Assembly (NCBI RefSeq): GCF_009695875.1 | Contig: NZ_VUNC01000004.1 | Coordinates: forward strand, 168,957-232,956 | Length of the DNA: 64,000 nucleotides | Origin: Olsenella porci | GTDB lineage: Bacteria; Actinomycetota; Coriobacteriia; Coriobacteriales; Atopobiaceae | Reading direction: 5' to 3' | In this document: in pieces, positions 35,844-43,412 of the stretch | Numbering within the stretch: position 1 is the stretch's first letter | Layout of the letters: every line of letters starts with the position of its first letter | The notes under the pieces: model-generated | The model's database searches: none | Seen by the model: the letters and a program-made list of their open reading frames with translations, nothing else | Told to the model about the DNA's origin: nothing | Translations under genes and position numbers: made by a program

Positions 35844-36440
35844 TCAGGAGGACTGTGAGCAACCCACCCAGTGCCTGCCCCCAAACTGCCCCTCGTAGTA
35901 GACGAGGAGGTCAAAGTGGTCGTCGAACTCCTGGCTCGTCACGCCGGAGTCCGCCACCCTGTACGTCCTCGTGGCACCATCAACCTGGGTAAAGGTGACC
36001 TCGTCGCCCTTGGCGAGGGAGCCAAGGGCAGATGCGCCCTGGTGCCAGGGCTGGCAGCGCACAACCAGCTCGTTTCCGTTGCCCTGCTCCAGGCACGGGA
36101 CCGTGGCGGAATCCGTTCCCAGCGCCGCGACCGGCAGGTCAAGCGAAATGTCCTTGGCCGTGAGCCTGCCCACCACGTCCACGCCCCTCAGCTGGAGCAC
36201 GGGGAGCGATGCCGGGTCGTCCTCCGAGGCCTCGCCCGGCGCGGGCACCAGCTGGTCGAGCGACCACAAGATCGCCTCGCACGTGGCGGTGCCCTCGCTC
36301 CGCTCCGTCGCTGCCTGCGCCACGCCGTGTACGCAGACCAGGAGTCCGCAGGCGAGAAGCGCCAGCCCTGCCAGCAGGGCGAGCCTCCAGCGAGGGGTGC
36401 GGCCCCTCTCGTCTCCCATCTGTGCCAGCCTGCCGGACAC
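35844..36440 (-). CDS. Sortase-fold membrane protein lacking the catalytic cysteine (candidate pseudosortase)
   Basis: The 198-residue protein has an N-terminal membrane helix (about 20-43) and an external domain. Its layout follows sortases: GRLTAKDISLDLPVAALGTD resembles the first beta strands; His133 in PWHQGASALGSLAKGDEVTF sits where sortases have the catalytic His. FDLLVYYEGQFGGRHWVG aligns with the strand that normally reads TLxTC...R. Arg189 is kept, but the expected Cys is Tyr/Glu; the only nearby Cys is C194, after the Arg. It starts with a GTG overlapping the minor pilin stop (TAGTG) and lies between pilin and adhesin genes. I infer a non-catalytic assembly or chaperone role; homology is by eye and uncertain. 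Confidence 0.6.
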   Translation of the reverse strand: MSGRLAQMGDERGRTPRWRLALLAGLALLACGLLVCVHGVAQAATERSEGTATCEAILWSLDQLVPAPGEASEDDPASLPVLQLRGVDVVGRLTAKDISLDLPVAALGTDSATVPCLEQGNGNELVVRCQPWHQGASALGSLAKGDEVTFTQVDGATRTYRVADSGVTSQEFDDHFDLLVYYEGQFGGRHWVGCSQSS

Positions 36441-37444
36441 TAGCGCTCCCCCTCCCTGCGACGGCAGCGCAGGCCCACCAGCACGAGTGCCGCACCCGCG
36501 CAGAGGAGAACCGCCGGCAGCACCAGCGAGGTCTGGTCACCCGTCTTGGGCAGGTGGGATGTGTCGCCCTTGGGGCTTCCCTTGGGGTTCTGCCCACCCT
36601 TGGAGTTGGTGACCTGGAAGGTGCTTCCGGCCGTCTTATCCGATCCCGCCTTGGCCTTGGCAACCGTGACGGAGAAGGTATAGCCGCTCGGCACGCCCAC
36701 CTCGCGCACGGACCAGCTCCCGCTGCCGTCCCACGAGAACGTCCAGTTGTTGTCCGCGCTCAGCGTGACCTCGCGGTAGAGCTTGGTCCCGTTGTAGATG
36801 CGAACCCTAACCGACGCGGGGCGGCCCTGCGCCGTGTCGCCCCTCCACAGTTTGGTAACACTGTTGTGGGGGGCCTCCACCGGCGTGACCTCGAACTTTG
36901 CATTCACCGTGCAGTCGGTGGCGTAGGTCCAGCCGTCGATGCGCGGCACGATCACCAGGTTGGGCAGCGCGGTGTAGGTTGAGCCGCCCACCGTCGCCAC
37001 GTCAGCGCACAGCAGGTACATGCCCGGCTCCAGGCCCTGGTAGTGTGCCGTGCCGCCGGACGCGGTGGCAACCCTCTCGCCAAACGCCTTGGGGCTTGCG
37101 ACCACGTAGCCCTGCAGGCTCTGCGCAGCCTTGGCGAGCGTGGTGGCATCGGTCTTCTCGTTAAACGTGGTGGGGTCGATCCCCGTCTGGCTCACGGCGT
37201 CCGCCAGCTGCGGGACAAGGGTCAGGCTGCCGTCCCCCGCCATGGTCGCCAGGCGGTACAGGCGGAAGGTCTGCCCGTCCGCGGGGCACTTCTCCACCGT
37301 AAGCGAGCAGGTGGTGCCGTCGGCGATCCGCTGCGCAGCCCCGGCCTGGGTCGCGGGTGCCACCGCAAGCGTGGCGATCATCGCGACGATGGCGAGAAGG
37401 GCCAGCCCCAGCGCCCCATGCCGTCTACCCTGTGTGCGTGTCAC
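36440..37444 (-). CDS. LPXTG minor (ancillary) pilin, SpaA/Cna-B type
   Basis: The 334-residue protein has a signal peptide (LALLAIVAMIATLAVAPATQ, ending near AGA), an N-terminal pilin-like domain, and a Cna-B-like beta domain with VREVGVPSGYTFSV as its E-box region. The sorting signal LPKTG at 298-302 is followed by a membrane helix and an RRREGER tail. It is likely the basal or minor pilin covalently joined to the backbone by the neighbouring class C sortase and then to the cell wall. The GTG start at 37444 overlaps the sortase stop (GTGA), so translation is coupled. Confidence 0.9.
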   Translation of the reverse strand: MTRTQGRRHGALGLALLAIVAMIATLAVAPATQAGAAQRIADGTTCSLTVEKCPADGQTFRLYRLATMAGDGSLTLVPQLADAVSQTGIDPTTFNEKTDATTLAKAAQSLQGYVVASPKAFGERVATASGGTAHYQGLEPGMYLLCADVATVGGSTYTALPNLVIVPRIDGWTYATDCTVNAKFEVTPVEAPHNSVTKLWRGDTAQGRPASVRVRIYNGTKLYREVTLSADNNWTFSWDGSGSWSVREVGVPSGYTFSVTVAKAKAGSDKTAGSTFQVTNSKGGQNPKGSPKGDTSHLPKTGDQTSLVLPAVLLCAGAALVLVGLRCRRREGER

Positions 37445-38313
37445 TTCTCCGCTCCCTCTTCCAGGCCCGACCCTCCGAGCGACCTGCCATTTCCGCGCCT
37501 ACCTGCACGGGCGACCTCCCGCACCAGCAGCGCCACCGCCAGCACCACCACGGTGATGGCCGCGGCAACTATCGCCGGGCTCACCTGGACCATGTCGCCG
37601 TCCGCGACCGCAGCCCCCTGGTTGGGAACGCGGTGTCCGCGCACGAGCAGCCGATGGGTGTTGACCCCATACGGCGTGCACGTGACCAGCGTGCAGTAGT
37701 CCTGGCCGTCGTCTATGGCAAGGTCGTCCAGCTCGTCGGGCAGTACGACCCGTATCTGGTCCACCTGATACGTCAGCGTCTTTCCAAGGACATTGAGCAT
37801 GAAGAGGTCTCCCTCGCGCAGCTGGTCAATGTCCGTGAAGAGGCGCGCGGACGGAAGCCCGCGGTGGCCGCTTATCACGCAGTGGGTGCCCTGACCGCCC
37901 ACCGGCAGGGACGACCCGGGGATGTGACCGATGGCGATCTGCAGCACCGTCGCGTCCGTCCCGTGATAGATGGGGAGCGAGACGCTGATCTTGGGTATCT
38001 CCACGTAGCCCATGATCCCGGTGCCGGTCACGTCCAGGGTCTTCTCGTATTTGGCGCGCTCCTCGTCCGAAAGGTTGAAGCGGCTCTCGTCGTGGGGGAG
38101 AGACGCGTTGTACGCGACCGCGTCGTCCCACAGCTGCTTGTTGCGCTCCGCCGAGTTGTCGCTCACGGCCTTCTCGTACGTGGCGATGGCCTGCGTCTGG
38201 TGCATGGAGTTCCACCAGTCGCTCACAGACGGATAGAGCATCATCCCCAGGCCAGCAAGGAGGACGCAGACGAGAAGAATCTCGGGCACGTGCGTCCTGA
38301 GCCACCTTCCCAT
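37441..38313 (-). CDS. srtC: Class C (pilin-polymerising) sortase
   Basis: The 290-residue sortase has an N-terminal membrane helix and a lid region (FNLSDEERAKYEKTLDVTG). The catalytic residues are His150 (VISGHRG), Cys212 (TLVTCTPYG) and Arg221 (NTHRLLVRG). The C-terminal hydrophobic helix is also typical of class C. It joins backbone pilins through lysine isopeptide bonds and attaches minor pilins. It lies between the major pilin and the minor pilin, whose start overlaps its stop by four bases. ATG at 38313. Confidence 0.96.
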   Translation of the reverse strand: MGRWLRTHVPEILLVCVLLAGLGMMLYPSVSDWWNSMHQTQAIATYEKAVSDNSAERNKQLWDDAVAYNASLPHDESRFNLSDEERAKYEKTLDVTGTGIMGYVEIPKISVSLPIYHGTDATVLQIAIGHIPGSSLPVGGQGTHCVISGHRGLPSARLFTDIDQLREGDLFMLNVLGKTLTYQVDQIRVVLPDELDDLAIDDGQDYCTLVTCTPYGVNTHRLLVRGHRVPNQGAAVADGDMVQVSPAIVAAAITVVVLAVALLVREVARAGRRGNGRSLGGSGLEEGAEK

Positions 38314-38385
38314 GCTGCGCCTCCTCCCCCGTGCCTGCGGGGCGGCCCGGCGGGACCGCCCCTGGAGCGTGATTCCTACCTGGAG

Positions 38386-39963
38386 CTATGCGTTCTGACG
38401 CTTGTTGTGGCGAATCGCGAGGCCAACGCACGCGACCACCGCGAGGACGGCGCCGCCCACGTAGAGCACCGTGGTGCCCATGCCGCCCGTGGAGGGCAGG
38501 ATGGAGCCGGAGTTGTTCTGGATGGTGGTGGTAAGGGAGCCGTCGGCAACACTTGGCGTGAACTCGGCGGTGCCGCCCGTTACGTCTCCACTCAGTCCCT
38601 TGAGCGTCTGGGCATCATCGTCCGTGGTGCTCTGAATCGTGAACAGGACGTCAGCCATTGTGTTGTAGCCCTTGGGGGTCGTGGTCTCCACGAGCTTATA
38701 GTTACCCTCGTCGAGTCCCTTGAAGGTGAACGTGGTCCCCTTCTCGACGGTCTTGAGGTCAACGCCGTCCACCTGGGTGGGGACCTCCTTGTACGTGCCA
38801 TCGCTCCTGTCGAGCTTGTACAGGGTGAAGTCGGCGCCCGAGAGGGGGTTCTGGGCCTCGTTGACCTTCTTCACAACGAGCTTGTAGGTGAAGACCTTGG
38901 TGGTGTGGTCGGGGGTCGTGCCCTTGGAATCCTTGTTGTTGGGGTTGTTGGAGAACGTGATGTGACTCGTGTTCACGTTACCCGCAGAGCCGATGTTGGC
39001 TCCCGTGAGAAGCTCGGCGGTGTATTCGACTGAGATGTCATCGCCCGGGTGCACGATGGGGGTACCGTGCTCGTCCACGATCTTCTTCAGGTCGTTGAGG
39101 ACGACCTTGAAGGAGCCATCGTTCTGTGTCAGCGTGTAGTCGGCGGCGTTGAGCTGTTTCCCCTTAACGAAGACCTTGACGTTCTGGGCCACACCCAGCT
39201 GGTCCGGGTTGTAGGTATCGTCGAACTCGAAGTGGTAGGTGTCGTAGTCGCCGTAGTCGGCAGCAACCTGGCCGGTAAGCTGGAAGGGGACCTGGTCGCC
39301 CATGTCGTAGTCAGCGACACTCCTCCAGCCAGCCTTCTCCTCGGCGGTGTCCGCGACGGAGTCGTTGGTCTCCTTCACGTGCTTGTTAGAGGTCGTGGTG
39401 GAGTCCTTGGCAGTAATCGTCACGTCCCCGCCGGCGACCTCGAGCATGAACTTAGAGTAGGTGTTGCCGTTGGAGAGGCTCTCGGTCACGTCCTTGATGA
39501 AGTAGTAGCCGTCGGAGTCAACGGTGATCTTGTCGGTCTTCTGGCCATTATCCACCGTGCTGTACTTGGTAGTCGTAAGGTGCTTCGCCACGACCTTAGC
39601 GAGGACCTCTGCATTGGCCGACCCGCTCGTTATGCCAGCCATGGCGGCAGCCGCCGTGGGGGCATCGGTCGCCTGATCGAAGGACCCTCCGATGGTGGAG
39701 TCTGCCTTGAGGTCCCTGAGGAGGGCGTCTCCGTCGACGCCAGAGCCCCAGGTGATGCCGGTGAGCTGCTTGCTGTTGCTGTCGTAGGTGCCCTTGAAGA
39801 CCTGATAGGCCTCGTAGGTGTGGCTTGCCTGCTGACCATTGGGTTCGTTGATGGTGATGGTGTGCTGCGTCTCCGCAAGCGCGGCCGGGGCGAGCGCAAA
39901 CGCCATCGCAACCGACGCGAGTGCCGCGACGATCCCCGTGAGCATCTTGCCCAGGTGTTTCAT
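38386..39963 (-). CDS. Major backbone pilin (isopeptide-forming fimbrial protein, LPXTG)
   Basis: The 525-residue protein has a signal peptide (VAALASVAMAFALAPAALA, cleavage near residue 31) and N-terminal and middle fimbrial isopeptide domains (FQLTGQVAADYGDYDTYHFE). A C-terminal SpaA/Cna-B domain (YKLVVKKVNEAQNPLSGADF) has the E-box YKLVETTTPKGYN. LPSTG at 489-493 is followed by a helix and RHNKRQNA. Gene position directly before the class C sortase marks it as the shaft pilin. I did not find a canonical WxxxVxVYPKN pilin motif; K residues in VKVFVKGKQ are candidates. Confidence 0.93.
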   Translation of the reverse strand: MKHLGKMLTGIVAALASVAMAFALAPAALAETQHTITINEPNGQQASHTYEAYQVFKGTYDSNSKQLTGITWGSGVDGDALLRDLKADSTIGGSFDQATDAPTAAAAMAGITSGSANAEVLAKVVAKHLTTTKYSTVDNGQKTDKITVDSDGYYFIKDVTESLSNGNTYSKFMLEVAGGDVTITAKDSTTTSNKHVKETNDSVADTAEEKAGWRSVADYDMGDQVPFQLTGQVAADYGDYDTYHFEFDDTYNPDQLGVAQNVKVFVKGKQLNAADYTLTQNDGSFKVVLNDLKKIVDEHGTPIVHPGDDISVEYTAELLTGANIGSAGNVNTSHITFSNNPNNKDSKGTTPDHTTKVFTYKLVVKKVNEAQNPLSGADFTLYKLDRSDGTYKEVPTQVDGVDLKTVEKGTTFTFKGLDEGNYKLVETTTPKGYNTMADVLFTIQSTTDDDAQTLKGLSGDVTGGTAEFTPSVADGSLTTTIQNNSGSILPSTGGMGTTVLYVGGAVLAVVACVGLAIRHNKRQNA

Positions 39964-40134
39964 TGCTGCTTCCTTTCTCTCCTAGTCCCTGCGGCTCTCG
40001 TCCGCCGCCCTTTTTCTTCCGAGACCCGCGCTATGGGTCGGGACCTCTGGGACGCCACATGGGGAACCTCCATTTCGTATGACTTGCGCACTTGCATTCG
40101 GCTCTTGACTGGGTGCCAGCGACTACCGGCTGGA

Positions 40135-40767
40135 TCAGGCGACCGACCCCACGTTTGTGAGGGGCCACACGCGCACGGCGAGCCTCCCCACGATCTGGTC
40201 CTGCGGTATACAGCCCACCTGCGTGAGGCGGGAGTCCACCGAGACGGAGCGCTTATCGCCCATCACGAAGTAGGTGTCCTCAGGCACCTGGTACGGAAGG
40301 CTGATGTCGCACTGCCCCAGGCTCTTGGCACCAGGCTGGAGGTAGGGCTCGTCCAGCGACTCTCCGTTGATGCTCACGTTGCCGTCGGAGTCGATGTCCA
40401 CCCAGTCGCCGGGAAGTCCGATGACGCGCTTGGTAAGCAGCTTGTTGTTGTACGAGAAGGCGATGAGATCGCCGCGGCCGAAGGAGCCCACCTTTGTGGC
40501 GACCACGATGTCGCCCTCGTTGAGCGTGGGGGTCATGGACGAGCCGTAGATCCTGAATGTGGGCAGCACGAAGGTAGAGACCAGCACGGATGCGGCGAAC
40601 ACGGCGGCAACCGCAAACGCGGCGTTGCGCCTGAGCGTGTGGTTGTGCCGGATGCCCTCGGAGCGCTGGAGCTCGCGGTCAACCTCGTCGACGGTGGGAA
40701 GCCGCACGTGCCGCGGCTCCTCCGACGACCCCGCACTCCGAGGATTGTCGTGCCTCTCCCCGCTCAA
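40135..40767 (-). CDS. lepB: Signal peptidase I (pilus-locus paralogue)
   Basis: The 210-residue type I signal peptidase has one N-terminal membrane helix (AFAVAAVFAASVLVSTFVLP). The catalytic Ser77 is in YGSSMTPTL and Lys113 in TKRVIGLPGD; the GDKRSVSVDSR box follows. It presumably processes the unusually long signal segments of the pilins. The start is the TTG at 40767, which overlaps the stop of the upstream coiled-coil gene (TTGA) and has GGAGGAG upstream. A gap of about 170 bases to the major pilin could hold a second promoter. Confidence 0.93.
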   Translation of the reverse strand: MSGERHDNPRSAGSSEEPRHVRLPTVDEVDRELQRSEGIRHNHTLRRNAAFAVAAVFAASVLVSTFVLPTFRIYGSSMTPTLNEGDIVVATKVGSFGRGDLIAFSYNNKLLTKRVIGLPGDWVDIDSDGNVSINGESLDEPYLQPGAKSLGQCDISLPYQVPEDTYFVMGDKRSVSVDSRLTQVGCIPQDQIVGRLAVRVWPLTNVGSVA

Positions 40768-41579
40768 CGCAGGTCTCCTCCCTCATTTGAGGCAAAGTCT
40801 TCCAACGCACCAGCCAAGGGGCTCGCGCCTAGCGATTGCCTCTCGGCTTGCATGGCATCAGTTGGGACCTGAGTCGCTTCCGCGCTCAGGTCCTGGGCGA
40901 GCCGCTCAGACTCCCCCTTTAATCCACTTGGGTCGTGCTGACTGGATTGGTGGTCTCGACCGTCCTGGCAGAGATGCCTAGGCCCTGATGAGGGACCCTC
41001 CGAGACCTTGTTCATCGCGACGTTATAGCCGTACAGGTCGATGGCGCGCTGCGCGTCCACGAACACGCCAGCAAGCCTGAGGGACGCCTCGGCGAGCGAC
41101 TCCGAATCCTCGACCTGGATGCGGCGGTCCTCAAGTTTGCGCTCCGCCTGCTCAGCGCGCTCGGTTGTCTCGTCCAGCTGTGTGCGCAGGCGCTCGTTCT
41201 CCTCCATGGCATCACGCAGGAGCTGAAGCAGCTGCACGCGGTCGAGCTTGCGGAGGTCGAGGTCGTCGTCCGACGCGGGGTCGGCGGAAGCGCCCTCGGC
41301 ACCCTTGCGGGCCTTTGCCTTACGCTTGCCCTTTGCCTTGAGCTTGGGAGCGTTGTGGGTTGCGTCCGGCTTGCCCATGTTCGCGCTCTCCTCTAGGTAC
41401 GCGGCAGGAGTCCGTAGTTCCTCGGCGGCACGGGACATCCCGTCAGAGGGAGCAGACCCATTGGCTTCGTATTTCGCAACCCTGCCGACGGATGGGCGTG
41501 GCACGAGGACGAGAAGGGCTCCGACGCCGAAGCCAGCTGCAAACAGCCCGAGAACGGTGGGACCCATGCCTAGGGGCAT
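40764..41579 (-). CDS. Membrane-anchored coiled-coil protein at the head of the pilus operon
   Basis: The 271-residue protein starts MPLGMGPTVLGLFAAGFGVG, a single membrane helix. It continues with a Lys/Ala-rich stretch (KAKGKRKAKARKG), then a clear coiled coil (LLQLLRDAMEENERLRTQLD and onward to about residue 160), and a hydrophilic tail. I recognise no named family. GGAAGGGAGGAG precedes the ATG at 41579. Its stop overlaps the signal peptidase start, so it is very likely co-expressed with pilus assembly and might organise or regulate the assembly site. Confidence 0.75.
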   Translation of the reverse strand: MPLGMGPTVLGLFAAGFGVGALLVLVPRPSVGRVAKYEANGSAPSDGMSRAAEELRTPAAYLEESANMGKPDATHNAPKLKAKGKRKAKARKGAEGASADPASDDDLDLRKLDRVQLLQLLRDAMEENERLRTQLDETTERAEQAERKLEDRRIQVEDSESLAEASLRLAGVFVDAQRAIDLYGYNVAMNKVSEGPSSGPRHLCQDGRDHQSSQHDPSGLKGESERLAQDLSAEATQVPTDAMQAERQSLGASPLAGALEDFASNEGGDLR

Positions 41580-42138
41580 GTCTCCTCCCTTCCTCGTCAG
41601 CTCCTAAACGCGCGTACCGTCTTCAAAGCGGCACATCCTGCAGGCCCCAAGTGGTTTGGACAAATGGACTAGTTTCCCCTGTGACCAAACAGGTTTTGTT
41701 AGTAATCCTGAAGACTACGACAAGCTTCCCAAAAAGGGAACCCATCATCTCTTACATATTTGGAAAAATGTTTGGCAGTATTTGAGTGCTAATTGCTAGT
41801 GTCGTGTGCTAATTATCAATTTTGGTCAATTTTTCCCATTGATGTCGTAGGCACTAGTTAAGGCATTCTTTGGTTATGTTGTTCAACCAAGTTGCCGATA
41901 TGCAAGACCTCTCCGTGTGTGCAGGACGCACGTTTTGCGTAGTCAGGTTACCGAGACGGGAATCGGGTCCCATGGATCCACCATACTCGCTGGCAGGATG
42001 CTCAAGCGTCGAGCAAGACGCACGGATGTCCAGCCTGCTCGGTAAGCCCCGCAAAGAGCGATGACCTCACCAGGAACGAACCCCGCGACCGGCACCACCG
42101 ACAACGCCCGCTCGGTCATCTGCCCACACGTCCGTGCG
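41580..42138. promoter_or_regulatory. AT-rich control region of the pilus operon
   Basis: The stretch from about 41640 to 41940 is markedly AT-rich against the GC-rich genome and lies upstream of the pilus operon. It contains two phased direct repeats: GTGCTAATT at 41786-41794 and 41806-41814 (20-bp period), and TCAATTTT at 41816-41823 and 41826-41833 (10-bp period). An interrupted dyad CCTG-N8-CAGG lies near 41679. Such spacing suits a response regulator or similar dimer. Small ORFs here (for example 41870-42064) show no protein-like features. Confidence 0.5.
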
Positions 42139-42774
42139 CTAGCGCGACGGGTACCGCTCGACGAAGCGCTCAGCCGTCACGGGGAGTTCGGCGAGCGTGA
42201 AGCGGCCACTCTCCCCCACGATCACCGCGATTCCCGCGTTGGGGGTCTTGATGGTCTCGCTCATGAGCTTGCGGCACAGTCGGCTCGCGGGATAGTACTC
42301 GAGCAGCACGTATCTAAAGAACGCCCCATGGCACACCACGAGCACGTTGTCGCCGTCCGCCGCCTGATCGAACATCTGCCCGAACGCGCTGCGGACCCGG
42401 CCACGCACCTGCTCGCCCGTCTCTCCTCCGTAGGGGGAAAAGTCCTGCCGAACGAAGCAGCGCGCGAACTTGAGCCTGTTGCCAGCATACGGTTTTCCAT
42501 CGAGGTCACCGAAGTCGAACTCACGCAAGTCGTCGAGGGGCTCGGCCTCCATGCCGCGCCCTGCGGTCACGATGCGGGCGGTCTCCATCGCGCGACCCAG
42601 CGGGGAGCTGTAGCAGCGGGAAAGGGGGATGGGCGCGAGGGCGCGCGCGGTGGCCTCGATCGCGGGGATGGACTCGTGGACCAGGGGCGCGTCAACGCGA
42701 CCGCCCTGGATGATTCCGTCGCGGTTATACTCGGTCCGCCCGTGACGGACGTAGTAGAACGTGACCCGCTTCAT
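42139..42774 (-). CDS. Histidine phosphatase (phosphoglycerate-mutase-like) family protein
   Basis: The 211-residue protein starts MKRVTFYYVRHGRTEYNRDG with the RHG catalytic motif. SRCYSSPLGRAMETARIV and VLVVCHGAFFRYVLLEYY provide the other Arg and His of the active site. Members hydrolyse phosphate monoesters (sugar phosphates, alpha-ribazole phosphate and others); the substrate here is unknown. It is a single gene, with its ATG at 42774 about 70 bases before the next stretch of family A repeats. Confidence 0.92.
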   Translation of the reverse strand: MKRVTFYYVRHGRTEYNRDGIIQGGRVDAPLVHESIPAIEATARALAPIPLSRCYSSPLGRAMETARIVTAGRGMEAEPLDDLREFDFGDLDGKPYAGNRLKFARCFVRQDFSPYGGETGEQVRGRVRSAFGQMFDQAADGDNVLVVCHGAFFRYVLLEYYPASRLCRKLMSETIKTPNAGIAVIVGESGRFTLAELPVTAERFVERYPSR

Positions 42775-42912
42775 GACTTGCTTGCACCTCTTCCCTGCCG
42801 CCGGCCGAGATATGACTATACGGCACGCGGTCGTGACTGACGAGGCTGGCCACGTCGGCGGTGGGGGGGTTCGCGGTATTTTCGGCCTGCGATGGGGTCG
42901 TCGGCGGATGCC

Positions 42913-43180
42913 TGCTGAGAAAAGTCGAGTATTGGCAATCGGAGGGGAGTTTCAGCTGAGGAAAACCGAGTATTGGCAATGAATGGGGCGGTCCTGGGCG
43001 CTCTGCCTGCCAATACCCGACATTCCTCAGCGCTCAACGACTCCCCAATTGCCAATACTCGATTTTCCTCAGCACCCCTCGCGCCCAAAGGCGTACAGAA
43101 GCTGCCACAACTCAAGTTTTCTAAGCACCTCGCCCGCTCTCTCGCCCAACAGGATTGCCACAACATAGATTTGCTAAGCA
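42913..43180. repeat. Family A repeats, locus 3 (six units)
   Basis: Two right-pointing units have CTGAGA at 42915 and CTGAGG at 42956, 41 bp apart. Four left-pointing units have CCTCAG at 43025 and 43067, TCTAAG at 43120 and GCTAAG at 43173, with steps of 42, 53 and 53 bp. The best copies read CTGAGGAAAACCGAGT then ATTGGCAAT. The last two left-pointing copies are more diverged (GCCACAACTC). The array lies between two minus-strand genes. Confidence 0.8.
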
Positions 43181-43348
43181 GCCACGTCACCGAATGGAAG
43201 CCGTGGCCCGACTCCAGCCAGGAACGATACTTTGCGACCGTTATTTTCGTCTTACGGCATGAATTCCGTCCGGGAATACGGCCGTGTCTATATGCGATTG
43301 TTGCGGCAAACGCCTCCTTTGCACCGCACGGTGTCAGAAGCGATCGAG

Positions 43349-43386
43349 GAAAAAGGGGCCCGGACTGGCATCCCAGTCCGGGCCCC
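43349..43386 (-). terminator. Strong Rho-independent terminator of the X-Pro peptidase gene
   Basis: The stem GGGGCCCGGACTGG/CCAGTCCGGGCCCC on the minus strand is followed by TTTTTT. Confidence 0.93.
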
Positions 43387-43412
43387 GATGGTCGATGGGG
43401 TTCGTCCTCTCC

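Noticed and set aside
41870..42064. Short ORFs in the AT-rich pilus control region
   Set aside because: No protein-like features or ribosome sites; the region is better explained as regulatory DNA.
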